Origin: Streptomyces hundungensis
GTDB lineage: Bacteria > Actinomycetota > Actinomycetes > Streptomycetales > Streptomycetaceae
Reading direction: 5' to 3'
Assembly (NCBI RefSeq): GCF_003627815.1
Contig: NZ_CP032698.1
Span: 1,240,001 to 1,304,000 of the forward strand
Length of the DNA: 64,000 bases
The notes below the pieces were generated by a model. The model searched no databases. It saw only the letters and a program-made list of their open reading frames with translations, and had not been told where the DNA came from. Within the stretch, counting starts at the first letter, position 1; the number at the start of each line of letters is the position of its first letter. The position numbers and the translations under genes were made by a program. This document shows positions 28,334-37,192 of the stretch, one piece after another.

Positions 28334-28366
28334 CGATGCCCGGCCGTCAACTACGGCCGGGCATCG
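28334..28366. terminator. Bidirectional terminator hairpin
   Basis: A perfect 14-bp stem (28334-28347 with 28353-28366) and 5-base loop separates the PRC-barrel gene from the convergent CDF transporter gene. Confidence 0.88.
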
Positions 28367-28404
28367 TCGCGTTGGCGCCCCGGGCGCCCTCGGGCTCCGG
28401 TGTC

Positions 28405-29361
28405 TCACCGCGCGCCGGGGTGCCTCGCCTCGGTTGCGCCGGGACGGTGGGCGGGGCTCGTCCGCGCGTCCGTGATGTCGAGGAACACCTGGTCGGCCTC
28501 CGGCCACGCCTCCACGACGGCCGCCTTGATCCGTTCGGAGACCAGCTCGACGTCCTCGCTGTCGAGCCCCGGCTTCAGGTCGATGCGGGCCGCGATGAGC
28601 GTCGAGTCCAGGCCGAGCCGCATGGTCAGCAGACTGGCCACCTGGTCGATCTCGGGCTGCTCGTCGAGCATCGCCCGGATGTCGTCGCTCAGCTCCGGGT
28701 CCACGGCCTCGCCGATGAGCTGGTCGCGGGCGTCCTTGCCCAGCCGGTACGCCACGTACACCAGGAGCAGTCCGATGGCGATCGAGGCGGAGGCCTCCCA
28801 GACGGCTTCGCCCGTGACCATGTGCAGGGCCATGCCCCCCGCCGCCAGCAGCACGCCGAGCACCGCGGTGCCGTCCTCGGCGACGACGGTGCGCAGAGCC
28901 GGGTCGCTGCCGATGCCGCCGCGCTGGCCGCGCACCTGGTGCAGGGCCCGCAGTAGCGAGCCGCCCTCGGCCACCAGCGCCACGCCGAGCACGGAGAGGC
29001 CGATGACGTATCCGCTGGTGGACTCCTGCTCGTGCGAGCGCAGCGCGTCGATGCCCTGGAGGAAGGAGAAGCAGCCGCCCATGACGAAGATGCCGACGGC
29101 GGCGAGCAGGGACCAGAAGTAGCGTTCCTTGCCGTAGCCGAAGGGGTGGCGCTGGTCGGCCGGGCGGCGGCTGCGGCGCAGCGCCGCCAGCAGGAAGACC
29201 TCGTTCATGCTGTCGGCCACCGAGTGCGCGGCCTCGGAGAGCAGCGCGGGCGACCCGGCGAGCACACCCGCGATGCCCTTCGCGGCGGCGATCAGCAGGT
29301 TGGCCCCCAGCGCCACCAGCACGGTCAGCCGCGTCTTGCGGTCCTTCTTGTCTGTGGTCAC
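28405..29361 (-). CDS. Cation diffusion facilitator (CDF) metal efflux transporter
   Basis: A 318-residue inner-membrane divalent cation exporter (Zn, Fe, Mn or Co). Six membrane segments are visible, with SEAAHSVADSMNEVFLL carrying the conserved His/Asp metal site in the second helix and HPFGYGKERYFWSLLAAVG before the third. The C-terminal cytoplasmic ferredoxin-like domain reads LGLDSTLIAARIDLKPG and ends with the usual VFLDITDA. GTG 29361 (VTTDKKDRKTR) is preferred; GTG 29385 is possible, and neither has a strong ribosome site. Metal specificity cannot be assigned from context. Confidence 0.87.
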   Translation of the reverse strand: MTTDKKDRKTRLTVLVALGANLLIAAAKGIAGVLAGSPALLSEAAHSVADSMNEVFLLAALRRSRRPADQRHPFGYGKERYFWSLLAAVGIFVMGGCFSFLQGIDALRSHEQESTSGYVIGLSVLGVALVAEGGSLLRALHQVRGQRGGIGSDPALRTVVAEDGTAVLGVLLAAGGMALHMVTGEAVWEASASIAIGLLLVYVAYRLGKDARDQLIGEAVDPELSDDIRAMLDEQPEIDQVASLLTMRLGLDSTLIAARIDLKPGLDSEDVELVSERIKAAVVEAWPEADQVFLDITDARTSPAHRPGATEARHPGAR

Positions 29362-29475
29362 TTCACCATGTCCCTGTAGCAGCACGGTAGTTGATGAACC
29401 GTCAGGTGTACGTCACGCGGACGGGGGCGGCGGAGGGTCCGGCCCCCCGCCCGCGCGGAGGCGGTCGGCGGCCGC

Positions 29476-30681
29476 TCAGCGGCGGTCGTCGCTCCGGGAG
29501 CCCGCGTAGGCACGGCGCTTGCGCGCGCTCGACGCGTCCTCCGGGTCCTCCTCGACCTCTCCTTCCCCGGCGGGCTCGTCCTCGTACTCACCCTCGGGTT
29601 CCTCTTCGTCCTCGTACTCATCCTCGTACTCACCGTCGGCCTCGTCCTGGTACTCCTCGGGCTCGGCGGCGGGCTCGGGGTCCTCCTCCTGCTCGGCTTC
29701 CTGCTCCGGTTCCAGGTCCTGTTCGGGCTCGTCCTCGTCCTCGTCCAGGGGCTCGTCCTCGTCCAGGGCCTCGTCGCGGTCCTCGACGTCGTCGCGGTCC
29801 GCGACGTCGTCCGGGTCCTCCTGCTGCCCGGACCCTTCCGGCTCCCGCCCCTCTTCCTCTTCGGCGATCGCGTCCTCGTGGCTGACGACCACCTCGCCGT
29901 CCCTGATCTCGCCGCGCCAGCCGCCCTCGGCCTCGCCGCGCAGCGCGATGTGGCGCGCGAAGTTCTTGAGGTCGAGCCGGGCGCGACGGCCCTGGGCGCG
30001 CCAGATGTTGCCGGTCTTCTCGAACAGGCCCTTGGGGTAGTACTCCATGACGAGCAGCACGCGCGTGATGTTGTCGCCCAGGGGGTGGAAGGTGACGACG
30101 CCCTTGGCGGTTCCCTTGGCGCCCTCGGAGGTCCAGGCGATGCGCGCGTCGGGGACCTGCTCGGTGGTGTGCGCCTTCCAACTGCGGCTGGACCAGAAGA
30201 CCTTGACCTTCCAGTCCGACGTCGTGTCGTCGGCGACGGTGGCGCTCTTGACGCCCTTGGCGAAGGTGGCGAACGACTGGAACTGGGTCCACTGGTCGTA
30301 GGCCTCGCGCACCGGGACGCCCACGTCGACGGACTCCATGATGACGGTCGGCTTGCGTCCCGCGCCGCCCTTCTTCCGCTTGCCGCCGAGCCCCTTGAGC
30401 ATGTCCTTGGCGTTGTCCTTGAGGTGGGATGCGCCCATCTCGACGGCGGCGCGGACCGGGCCCTTGCCCTCGGCGACCTTGCGGCCGCCTTCAAGGGCCA
30501 GCTTGGCGAAGCCGGGGCTGCGGCCTTCGGCTATGTCGTTGAGCTTGACGGTGGTATCGCCGAGCTTGTGGCCGACGCCCGTCAGGAGCCGCTCGCCCTG
30601 GGCGAGCAGATAGCCCTGGAGCTCCTGCTTCAGGCGGTCGGCCGCCGGGCTCTGCATGAGCGGGTTCTTCGACTCAGCCAC
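29476..30681 (-). CDS. SRPBCC (polyketide cyclase/dehydrase-like) protein with long acidic tail
   Basis: A 401-residue cytosolic protein. Residues about 1-105 are helical and Lys-rich (DRLKQELQGYLLAQGERLL; KDMLKGLGGKRKKGG). An SRPBCC/START-like domain follows at about 112-260 (VDVGVPVREAYDQWTQFQSF; GVVTFHPLGDNITRVLLVMEYYPKG). The last 120 residues are an almost pure Glu/Asp low-complexity tail ending in a short basic patch. It overlaps the upstream basic-tailed gene (start GTG 30681, stop of upstream gene 30674), so the two are co-translated. Similar pairs occur in actinobacterial gas-vesicle loci as accessory proteins, but no gvpA-like gene is near. Confidence 0.75.
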   Translation of the reverse strand: MAESKNPLMQSPAADRLKQELQGYLLAQGERLLTGVGHKLGDTTVKLNDIAEGRSPGFAKLALEGGRKVAEGKGPVRAAVEMGASHLKDNAKDMLKGLGGKRKKGGAGRKPTVIMESVDVGVPVREAYDQWTQFQSFATFAKGVKSATVADDTTSDWKVKVFWSSRSWKAHTTEQVPDARIAWTSEGAKGTAKGVVTFHPLGDNITRVLLVMEYYPKGLFEKTGNIWRAQGRRARLDLKNFARHIALRGEAEGGWRGEIRDGEVVVSHEDAIAEEEEGREPEGSGQQEDPDDVADRDDVEDRDEALDEDEPLDEDEDEPEQDLEPEQEAEQEEDPEPAAEPEEYQDEADGEYEDEYEDEEEPEGEYEDEPAGEGEVEEDPEDASSARKRRAYAGSRSDDRR

Positions 30682-31402
30682 GGTCGCCACCGCCCTGGCC
30701 ACCACGACGGCTCGCCGTCTTCTTCGCCGGCGCCCGCTTGGCCGTGCGCTGCACGGACTTGGTCGCCTTCTTGGCCGAAGTGGCCTTGGACGACGCGGAC
30801 TTGGCGGTGGCGCGGCCGGTCGAGCGAGGCTTCGCGTCCTCGGACTCCTCGTCCCGCTTCGACGTCCCGCTTCCGCTGGAGCTACGACTCGTGCTGCGGC
30901 CCGTACCGCGGCCGCTGCTCCTGCCCGAGCCACGGCCCGACGAGGACCCGCCGGACGAGGACTTGGGAGAAGACTTGGCCGAGCGCTCTTCCTCTTCGTC
31001 CGCCTCGTCCTCCGCCTCGTCCTCCGGCTCCTCGTCCGCTTCCTCGTCCTCGTGCGAGCCGGATCCGGTCACGTCGGGCACCACGCCCGCCACGCGGTCC
31101 TGCACATCGAGGGTGCGGTCGTGCAGCCGATCGGCAAGACCTTCTATCTGCCGGGTGAGCAGCGCGCCCGTCGCGGCCTTGCCCACACCGCGCAGATCCT
31201 CACGGAGCTGATCGCCTATCTCCTTGAACTGCGGGTTCTCGGACAATTGGGACGCCGCGAAGTCCGCGATCGCCCGAGGGCTCAGTTGCAGGCGTTTGCC
31301 CATGACGAGCGTGCCGATGCCGAAGGCGAGCTTCGCCTTCTTCGTACGCCCGAGCAGATAGCCCGCGCCCACCGCGAGCCCCAATCCCAGCCGATTGTTC
31401 AT
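30674..31402 (-). CDS. Basic/acidic low-complexity protein paired with the SRPBCC gene (gas-vesicle accessory-like)
   Basis: A 242-residue protein. The ordered N-terminus (about 1-110) begins MNNRLGLGLAVGAGYLLGRTKKAKLAFGIG and continues in helices (LSPRAIADFAASQL; LTRQIEGLADRLHDRTLDVQDR). It is followed by an acidic stretch (HEDEEADEEPEDEAEDEADEE), a Ser/Gly/Arg region and a Lys/Ala/Arg histone-H1-like tail. Database entries of this type are sometimes labelled DNA primase, which the sequence does not support. ATG 31402 is chosen because the protein starts with its conserved glycine-rich segment. Possibly a GvpY-like accessory protein; function unproven. Confidence 0.68.
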   Translation of the reverse strand: MNNRLGLGLAVGAGYLLGRTKKAKLAFGIGTLVMGKRLQLSPRAIADFAASQLSENPQFKEIGDQLREDLRGVGKAATGALLTRQIEGLADRLHDRTLDVQDRVAGVVPDVTGSGSHEDEEADEEPEDEAEDEADEEEERSAKSSPKSSSGGSSSGRGSGRSSGRGTGRSTSRSSSGSGTSKRDEESEDAKPRSTGRATAKSASSKATSAKKATKSVQRTAKRAPAKKTASRRGGQGGGDRG

Positions 31403-31584
31403 GTCAGACCTGTCCTCTTCTCGTCCGTCTTTCGAGGGGGAGCCTGTCGAGGCCTCATCACACCGGGTAGCCAACATGGCCAGAGCCAAACCCCTGGGTG
31501 GAGAGGACGAGGAGGACGGGTGAAGGATGTCCGGGGGTGGTCGCGCGGGGCGCGGGCGGTCGCGCTACGGGGTTGTCGCCCAGG

Positions 31585-32166
31585 TCACGGGGTGGTTAGC
31601 GGCCCAGGGCGCCCGGGCAACTCCCCGCTCCTGCGGCGCAGTTGGGCCGAGAGGTGGTGTTGCAGGGGGCGGCCGACCGCCGCCAGGTCGTGGGTGAACG
31701 TCAGCGTGTCGTCGTCGGTCAGGACGTAGCGGCGACGGGTGGCGTCGACCCTTTTCGCGGTCGGGGTGATGGCCACCTCATGAGTGGCGAGGTCCACGCT
31801 CTTCCCGGTCGCGGCGCCGACCGCGATCTCCGCGATGCCGGTGGGCTGGGTGATCAGCGCCTCCACCCGCCCGTCGGCCTGGAGCCGCCACCAGCCGCTC
31901 TCCCGGGCCGAGGGGCGCAGGGGCGCGCCGTCGGCGTCGAGGAGCCAGGCGCGGGCCTCGTACCGCAGGAAGGGACGCCCGTCGTGGCTGAAGGTCACTT
32001 CCTGCGCATACGCGAAGTCCCCTTCGAGCGTCGGGTATCCGCCCTCGCCCCGGCCGTACCAGGTGCCGAGCAGGCCGAGTACAGGGGTGAGCAGCGCATG
32101 GGGCGCGGGCTCGTCGTTCGGGCGGGTGGTGTCGGGGAAGGGGGGCTCGGGTGCGGGGTCGAACAC
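31585..32166 (-). CDS. Nitrobindin-like heme-binding protein (FABP/THAP4 family)
   Basis: A 193-residue cytosolic ten-stranded beta-barrel protein. The family signature [20 protein letters not shown] is present near residues 34-53, matching the GxWxGxGxGxYP motif of nitrobindins, which bind ferric heme and nitric oxide or isomerise peroxynitrite. The late [14 protein letters not shown] segment should place the heme-ligand His region. ATG 32166 is the natural start. It is monocistronic; neighbours give no pathway clue. Fatty-acid-binding labels for this family are historical. Confidence 0.83.
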   Translation of the reverse strand: MFDPAPEPPFPDTTRPNDEPAPHALLTPVLGLLGTWYGRGEGGYPTLEGDFAYAQEVTFSHDGRPFLRYEARAWLLDADGAPLRPSARESGWWRLQADGRVEALITQPTGIAEIAVGAATGKSVDLATHEVAITPTAKRVDATRRRYVLTDDDTLTFTHDLAAVGRPLQHHLSAQLRRRSGELPGRPGPLTTP

Positions 32167-32316
32167 GAGGTGCGCTCCTGGGTGGGTCGGCGGCCGCGAT
32201 CGCGGGAGGGCGATCGGGGGCGGGGTGGATGCCGGGGGAAGCCTAGGGCGTCGGGTCTCCGCGAACCCACCTCGACCTGCGCGGGCACCCCACGGCCAGG
32301 ACGGCGGCGGCGCGCG

Positions 32317-33450
32317 TCAGCCCGCTGTCTCCTGGGCGGAGTGCGGGTTGGCGGCGGCGCCTTCGGTGCTGAGGAGCACGACCACCGAGGACGCGTCGAG
32401 ACCGAGGGCCTTCCGGCGTTCCTCGCCGCCCGCGCCGGTGAGCGCCGCGCGCAGACCGGCGAGCCCCGCGGCCCCGCAGGGGCCCGAGGAGACGCCCAGG
32501 CCGGCGAGGGAGGCGGCGGCGCGGGCGGCCTCGGAGTCGGGGACGGCGACCGCGGCGTCGAGCCCCTGGCGCAGATAGGGCCACGCGATGCTGGACGGGG
32601 TGCCGCAGTTCAGGCCCGCCATGCTGGTGTGACCGGTGGTGATGCCGACGGGCGCCCCGCGCCTCAGGCTTTCCAGGACGCAGGCCGCGGCCCGCGGCTC
32701 GACCGAGAGCAGCGCCGGAGCCGGCCCGGCCGGACCGCTGCGGTAGTGGGTCACCACGGCCTGCGCCAGCGACCCCACCCCCACCGGTACGACGACGAGC
32801 CCCGGGCCCTCGGCCACCCCCTCGGCCGTCAACTGCTCGTCGATCTCGGCGCAGAGGGTGGAATAGCCCTCGACGATCCAGCCCGGGATGCGTTCATAGC
32901 CGGGCCACGCGGTGTCCTGCACCAGGATCGCATCGGCGCTCCTGGCTGCCTCCGCCGCGGCCCGTACGGCCTCGTCGTACGGGCCCGCCACCTCGGTGAC
33001 CCGTGCCCGCTCGGCTGCGATGGCGGACACCGCGCGGGGGTGCACGCCCCGGGGGACGAAGACATGGGCGTGCTGTCCCAGCAGCGCGGCCACACGGGCC
33101 ACCGCTCGGCCATGGTTGCCGTCGGTGGCGGTCACCAAGGTGAGCGGGCCCGGCCGCGCACCGCTCGCGGCCCGTTCGGCGAGGATGCGGTGGACGGCCC
33201 AGGACGCGCCCAGCGCCTTGAACGCGGGCAGCCCCAGCCGGCCCGACTCGTCCTTGACGAAGACGCGGCCGACGCCCAACTCGCTTGCCAGTACGGGGAG
33301 TTCGGTCAGCGGGGTGGGCACGTAACCCGGCAGGGTGGCGTGGAAGGCGCGCACCTCGGCGGGTGCCGGCCCGCACCGCCAGGCGCGGGCGCCGGGCCGC
33401 GCGATCCAGGGCAGGGTCACCGTACGCGGAGAGGAAGCGATCTCAGACAC
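32317..33450 (-). CDS. PLP-dependent diaminopropionate ammonia-lyase-like enzyme
   Basis: A 377-residue fold-type II pyridoxal-phosphate enzyme, probably splitting 2,3-diaminopropionate (and perhaps D- or L-serine) to pyruvate and ammonia. The Schiff-base Lys lies in GLPAFKALGASWAVH, the substrate/phosphate loop in TATDGNHGRAVARVAALLG, and the PLP phosphate-binding glycine loop in VPVGVGSLAQAV. The C-terminal GVSSGPCGAAGLAGL segment is typical. Start is GTG 33450. Length matches the actinobacterial branch, slightly shorter than enteric DpaL. Its upstream neighbour is a TetR gene in the same direction, 76 bases away, so co-regulation is possible. Confidence 0.82.
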   Translation of the reverse strand: MSEIASSPRTVTLPWIARPGARAWRCGPAPAEVRAFHATLPGYVPTPLTELPVLASELGVGRVFVKDESGRLGLPAFKALGASWAVHRILAERAASGARPGPLTLVTATDGNHGRAVARVAALLGQHAHVFVPRGVHPRAVSAIAAERARVTEVAGPYDEAVRAAAEAARSADAILVQDTAWPGYERIPGWIVEGYSTLCAEIDEQLTAEGVAEGPGLVVVPVGVGSLAQAVVTHYRSGPAGPAPALLSVEPRAAACVLESLRRGAPVGITTGHTSMAGLNCGTPSSIAWPYLRQGLDAAVAVPDSEAARAAASLAGLGVSSGPCGAAGLAGLRAALTGAGGEERRKALGLDASSVVVLLSTEGAAANPHSAQETAG

Positions 33451-33526
33451 CCGACCAGGGTGCGGTGCGCCCCCACGATCGGTCCAGCGGAGCCGTGCAA
33501 CTGCCGGGCGGGGACGCCCCGTTGGG

Positions 33527-34177
33527 CTAAGAGCCCAGCAGGGCCTCCAGTTCGGCTGCGAAGAGTCGCTCGGGGTCGAAGCCCATCCCGGTGAAGTGGC
33601 CGGCCGCTTCCAGGGACAGCACGCCGTGCAGTCGCGTCCAGAAGGTCAGGGCCCGGTGGAGTGCGGCGGGCGGCGCGGGGTGCCCCTCGGCCCACTGCCG
33701 GCGCTCTTGGAGGTGCGCGGCGAACGGCGCGGGTTCGGGGGGTGCCGGAAGCGCCGTGCAGGCGTCGAGGATCAGCCGCATGATCTCGTCGCTGATGAGG
33801 ACGGTGTCGTCGGGGGCGTGGTATCCGGGGACGGGGGTGCCGTAGACGAGGAAGTAGCGGTTGGGGTCCTCAAGCGCCCAGCCCCGCAGCGCGTGCGCCA
33901 GGGCCGCGAGATCGGCGCCGGAGGTTTCCGCGGCGGCGCCCAGCGTGTCGGCGAGGCTCCGGTAGGCCTCCCGGACGAGGGCGGTGATCAGCTCGTCCCG
34001 GCCGGCGAAGTACCGGTACAGGGCCGGGCCGCTCAGCCCCATCTGCTTCGCGATCGCGTTCAGCGACAGCGCGGACGCCCCGGCCGTGCCGATCTGCTCC
34101 CACGCGTGCTGCTTGATCTCCGCCCGCACCTGGGCGCGATAGCGCTCCCGCGGCGTCCCGGCCTCCGGCTCCGCCAT
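33527..34177 (-). CDS. TetR/AcrR-family transcriptional regulator
   Basis: A 216-residue DNA-binding repressor. The N-terminal helix-turn-helix is clear (QIGTAGASALSLNAIAKQMGLSGPALYRYFAGRDELITALV, about residues 29-70). The C-terminal ligand domain contains LRGWALEDPNRYFLVYGTPVPGYHAP, typical of the WHG/TetR_C_13 class. It is divergent from a secreted SRPBCC-like gene, and a perfect TetR-type palindrome lies between the two (34269-34283), so it probably represses that gene and possibly itself. Confidence 0.92.
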   Translation of the reverse strand: MAEPEAGTPRERYRAQVRAEIKQHAWEQIGTAGASALSLNAIAKQMGLSGPALYRYFAGRDELITALVREAYRSLADTLGAAAETSGADLAALAHALRGWALEDPNRYFLVYGTPVPGYHAPDDTVLISDEIMRLILDACTALPAPPEPAPFAAHLQERRQWAEGHPAPPAALHRALTFWTRLHGVLSLEAAGHFTGMGFDPERLFAAELEALLGS

Positions 34178-34268
34178 CTCCAGCCACCTCTCGCTTCTCC
34201 CACGACTACACCCACAGGATCGAGTTAGAGGGTATCACCAAGGTTATTGACGACCCCGCGAGAGGGGT

Positions 34269-34283
34269 GTTAGAACTTCTAAC
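34269..34283. promoter_or_regulatory. TetR-type operator palindrome
   Basis: GTTAGAACTTCTAAC is a perfect 15-bp palindrome around a central base, located between divergent tetR and the secreted SRPBCC gene, in an AT-rich stretch about 100 bases before each start. Confidence 0.78.
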
Positions 34284-34380
34284 GAACAGCAAACCCTATA
34301 GATGCTCCGCGGTCGGCTCGCCTCGTCGAACCCGAGCGCCCGGGCGCCCACCAGCGCACTCACCCTCAAGGGGTCACCTC

Positions 34381-35037
34381 ATGAACCGTCTCCGCCGCAC
34401 CGGCGTCCGCGCCACCCTGGTCGCCGTGCCGCTCGCCCTCGCCGTCCTCGGTGCCACCACCGGACCCGCCGGAGCCGCCGCCCGGCCCGGCGGGTCCCTC
34501 ACCTGTCGCGGTGAAGGCGTCGACCCGGCGGCCGCCGTCCGCTACCGCACCGAGACGGTGATCCACGCACCCCTGAGCGTCATCTGGAAGGTGCAGACCG
34601 ACGTGCGGAACTGGCCGTCCTGGCAACCATCGGTCACCACCGTGGAGCGCCTTCACCACGGGCCGCTCCGGCCGGGTGCGGCGTTCCGGTGGACGACGCC
34701 CGTGCCGGCCACCCCGTCAACTCCCGCCACCAGCCTGACCATTACCTCGACGGTGCGCCAGATCAGGCATCAGGCGTGCATCCGCTGGACCGGCCCCGCG
34801 TTCGGCGAAGGGCTGCACATCGACGGCGTCCACGTATGGAACTTCACCAAGGTCGAGGGCGGCGTTCTCGTACGGACCGAGGAGACCCACACCGGCCCCC
34901 AGGTCGACGCGAACGCGCCCGTCGCCACCCGGCTCCTCGGCGAGGGTCTCGAAGGCTGGCTGCGCAACCTGAAGGCCGCCGCCGAAGCACCCCGCTCCCC
35001 CGCAACCGGCCTTGTGCGTACGGGAGTTGCGGGGTAG
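34381..35037 (+). CDS. Secreted SRPBCC-family protein
   Basis: A 218-residue exported protein: a Sec/Tat-like signal (MNRLRRTGVRATLVAVPLALAVLGATTGPAGAAA) and an SRPBCC/polyketide-cyclase fold (TETVIHAPLSVIWKVQTDVRNWPSWQPSV; RTEETHTGPQVDANAPVATRLLGEGLEGWLRNL). Most SRPBCC proteins are cytosolic, so export is unusual. It may bind a hydrophobic ligand at the surface. AAGGGGTCACCTC precedes the ATG. It is divergent from a TetR regulator and has a TetR operator in its promoter region, so expression is probably ligand-induced. Confidence 0.8.
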   Translation: MNRLRRTGVRATLVAVPLALAVLGATTGPAGAAARPGGSLTCRGEGVDPAAAVRYRTETVIHAPLSVIWKVQTDVRNWPSWQPSVTTVERLHHGPLRPGAAFRWTTPVPATPSTPATSLTITSTVRQIRHQACIRWTGPAFGEGLHIDGVHVWNFTKVEGGVLVRTEETHTGPQVDANAPVATRLLGEGLEGWLRNLKAAAEAPRSPATGLVRTGVAG

Positions 35038-35046
35038 GGCGAGGCG

Positions 35047-36198
35047 CTACTTGTTCGGTCCCCGCAGCCGCCCGAACGCCTTCGTCAGGCCGCTGAGGGG
35101 CGAGGCGTCCGGCTTGACCGGTCTCGGGCCGGGCAGCAGGGGCGCGGACTCCCCTCCGGAAGCCTCGGCGAGTGCGGCATGGGCCGTCTCCGCGGCCTCG
35201 CGGTACAGGTCGCGCGAGTGCGTCATGGCGTCGAGGGCCTCGGCGTACTTGGCGACCATGGCCTGCGCGTGCACCAGTTCCTCCGCGGGGTTGAGCAGGT
35301 GCCAGCCGGCGCGCAGCCGGATCAGGGCCTGCTCCGCGTCGCCCGGCAGCGGCTGCGGCAGAGCCGCGAACTCCCTGATCCGGTCGAGGAGTTCGGTCGG
35401 TTCCGTACCGTCGAGGAAGACGGTGCGTACGGTGAAGCGCTCCGGGTCGTACCAGGAGCTCGGGGGCGCCGTGGGCAGCACGACGCCACCGCCGCGCGGC
35501 ATCCGCACGCTCAGTTCGCGCTTCATCGCGAAGTCGGCGATCTGCGCCTGCTCGGGCGTGCCCCGGTGCTCGACGACCCGGTGGCGCAGACTTGGCGGCA
35601 GGAACGCCGAGATCGGCCGCTGTCCCAGGGCGTCCGGCGTCATCGCCTCGTGCACCACGACATGGATGAACCAGCTCTGCCGGGCGCAGTCGCGCAGCAG
35701 GTGGCGCAACTCGTCGTCGTCCTTGGGCAGATGGTTCGTCGCCCGCAGCCGCAGGCTCCCCACGGCGTCGTGGTCCCAGGCGATCTGGTCGCTGTCGGGC
35801 CAGAACATCGTGGCGGGTGAGGGCCAGTGCGCGTCCCACGCACGCTCGGCCTCGGCGGCCAGGATCCAGGTGACCCCCTCGTCACCCTTGCGACGGCTTT
35901 CGGGTTCGTACGTGGTCAGCTGCGCGCGCACCGTGATGTCGTCGGCCACGCGCCAGCGGGCCTCGAAGAGGCGGCGGGCCGACGGGCCGGGGTCGGCGGA
36001 CTCGTCGCGCGGGTGCAGGACGGTGGAGCGCGCCGCCTCGACGGGGTCGAGGTCCAGGAAGTCGTCCAGCACCCCGGCCGCCTTGAGGGCGATCAGGTTG
36101 CGCCGGACGTCCCGCTCGGGCTCGGGCCCGAGATGGCGCCCGCGCCCCAGCCACGCGGTGTCGGGGACGGTGGTCGGGGAGGTGCTGTTTTTGGCCAT
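35047..36198 (-). CDS. Conserved Streptomyces protein of unknown function
   Basis: A 383-residue predicted cytosolic protein without signal or membrane segments. It is mixed alpha/beta, with RRLFEARWRVADDITVRAQLTTYEPES, SWFIHVVVHEAM, RELSVRMPRGGGVVLP and a helical C-terminal third (AEELVHAQAMVAKYAEALDAMTHSRDLYREAAETAHAALAE) that may form a coiled coil. I recognise no catalytic motif or family. ATG 36198 is the likely start, as codon use upstream is not gene-like. It sits convergent to the secreted SRPBCC gene with only nine bases between stops. Confidence 0.6.
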   Translation of the reverse strand: MAKNSTSPTTVPDTAWLGRGRHLGPEPERDVRRNLIALKAAGVLDDFLDLDPVEAARSTVLHPRDESADPGPSARRLFEARWRVADDITVRAQLTTYEPESRRKGDEGVTWILAAEAERAWDAHWPSPATMFWPDSDQIAWDHDAVGSLRLRATNHLPKDDDELRHLLRDCARQSWFIHVVVHEAMTPDALGQRPISAFLPPSLRHRVVEHRGTPEQAQIADFAMKRELSVRMPRGGGVVLPTAPPSSWYDPERFTVRTVFLDGTEPTELLDRIREFAALPQPLPGDAEQALIRLRAGWHLLNPAEELVHAQAMVAKYAEALDAMTHSRDLYREAAETAHAALAEASGGESAPLLPGPRPVKPDASPLSGLTKAFGRLRGPNK

Positions 36199-36353
36199 GG
36201 AGTCGTTCTGTGGGGGATCGGGGCCCGACCAGTATGCTCCGTGGCTCTCTCGATGCAAGCGGCACCATGGCGCCGGCCGCGCGCGGAGGTGTGCGCGGGC
36301 CGTGTCCGGGCCCGCCGGACCCGTGGCGCCCTCCCGTACCCGCCGCGAGCGGC

Positions 36354-36383
36354 GAGGCCCCCCGGATCGTTCCGGGGGGCCTC
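36354..36383. terminator. Terminator hairpin downstream of cbtA
   Basis: A perfect 13-bp stem (36354-36366 with 36371-36383) and 4-base TCGT loop follows the cbtBA operon on the minus strand. Confidence 0.88.
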
Positions 36384-36422
36384 GTCGTGTCCGTACAGCG
36401 GTGTCCGCGCGTCCCGGCGGAC

Positions 36423-37172
36423 TCAGTTCGCGGCCGGTGCCGCTCGTCCGGTCGCGGGTTTGGGATTGAGCAGACGTTCGGCCAACTCGCCGAAGATCAG
36501 GCCGAGTCCACCCCACAGGGCGGCCTGGATGGCCAGCGCGGAGAGGCGGAACCGCCACAGCAGAGCTGCCGGGAAGTCCCCGGGCACCTCGTTGACGGCC
36601 GGCAGGAACGCGTACGCCAAGCCGATCGCCGCGGCGAAGGCGGCCACCGCGACGACCGTGGCGTACCAGGTCCCCAGAGAGGGCGCGAGGCGCTTGCCCG
36701 CGATGGTCGCGGCGATCGCGAGCAGCACGCTGAGCACCATCATCAGGAAGTACAGGGCGGTCCGCCTGCCGATGGTGTCGGGTTCGCCGACCGAGGGCGG
36801 GTTCGCGGGGTACTTGAGGAACGGCACGACATACACCGCGAGCAGGGCCGCGCCCGCCAGGAGCAGGGCCGTCGCGCGCGGGGAGAAACGGCCGACCCGG
36901 CCCAGCGCGAAGCAGAAGGCGAGCGCCGCGATGCCGCCGAAGGCGACGCCGTAGACCAGGACGCCGGTGGCGAGCCCGGCGGTCGACTGTAGGGAGCGGG
37001 AGACGAGTTCGACCTCGTGCTCATGGGCCGGGGCGTGCGCCTCTTCGAAGCCGATGGCGCTGTCCACGCCGGGTTCGCCGAGGAAGTAGGCCACGACCAG
37101 GGCGAGCAGGCCGGCGGCGAGGCCGGCGAGCATGCCCCGCACGAGAAGGTTTCTGACCGTTGCGGAGTTCAT
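36423..37172 (-). CDS. cbtA: CbtA-family cobalt transporter subunit
   Basis: A 249-residue membrane protein with about five hydrophobic segments (VRNLLVRGMLAGLAAGLLALVVAY; AGLATGVLVYGVAFGGIAALAF; TALYFLMMVLSVLLAIAAT; TWYATVVAVAAFAAAIGLAYAFLP; LAIQAALWGGLGLIFG). A His-rich loop (EEAHAPAHEHEVE) near residues 43-55 suits cobalt binding. CbtA with CbtB is a predicted B12-controlled cobalt importer. ATG 37172 lies 20 bases after the cbtB stop. Both genes follow a cobalamin riboswitch. Confidence 0.88.
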   Translation of the reverse strand: MNSATVRNLLVRGMLAGLAAGLLALVVAYFLGEPGVDSAIGFEEAHAPAHEHEVELVSRSLQSTAGLATGVLVYGVAFGGIAALAFCFALGRVGRFSPRATALLLAGAALLAVYVVPFLKYPANPPSVGEPDTIGRRTALYFLMMVLSVLLAIAATIAGKRLAPSLGTWYATVVAVAAFAAAIGLAYAFLPAVNEVPGDFPAALLWRFRLSALAIQAALWGGLGLIFGELAERLLNPKPATGRAAPAAN

Positions 37173-37192
37173 GGGCGTTGGGAGTCCCCCGG

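Noticed and set aside
30674..31402. DNA primase annotation for the low-complexity protein
   Set aside because: No zinc-ribbon or TOPRIM motif is visible. The label probably comes from low-complexity matches in databases.
31642..33594. 650-codon plus-strand frame spanning nitrobindin and ammonia-lyase genes
   Set aside because: It covers two real minus-strand genes and has no family motif or ribosome site.
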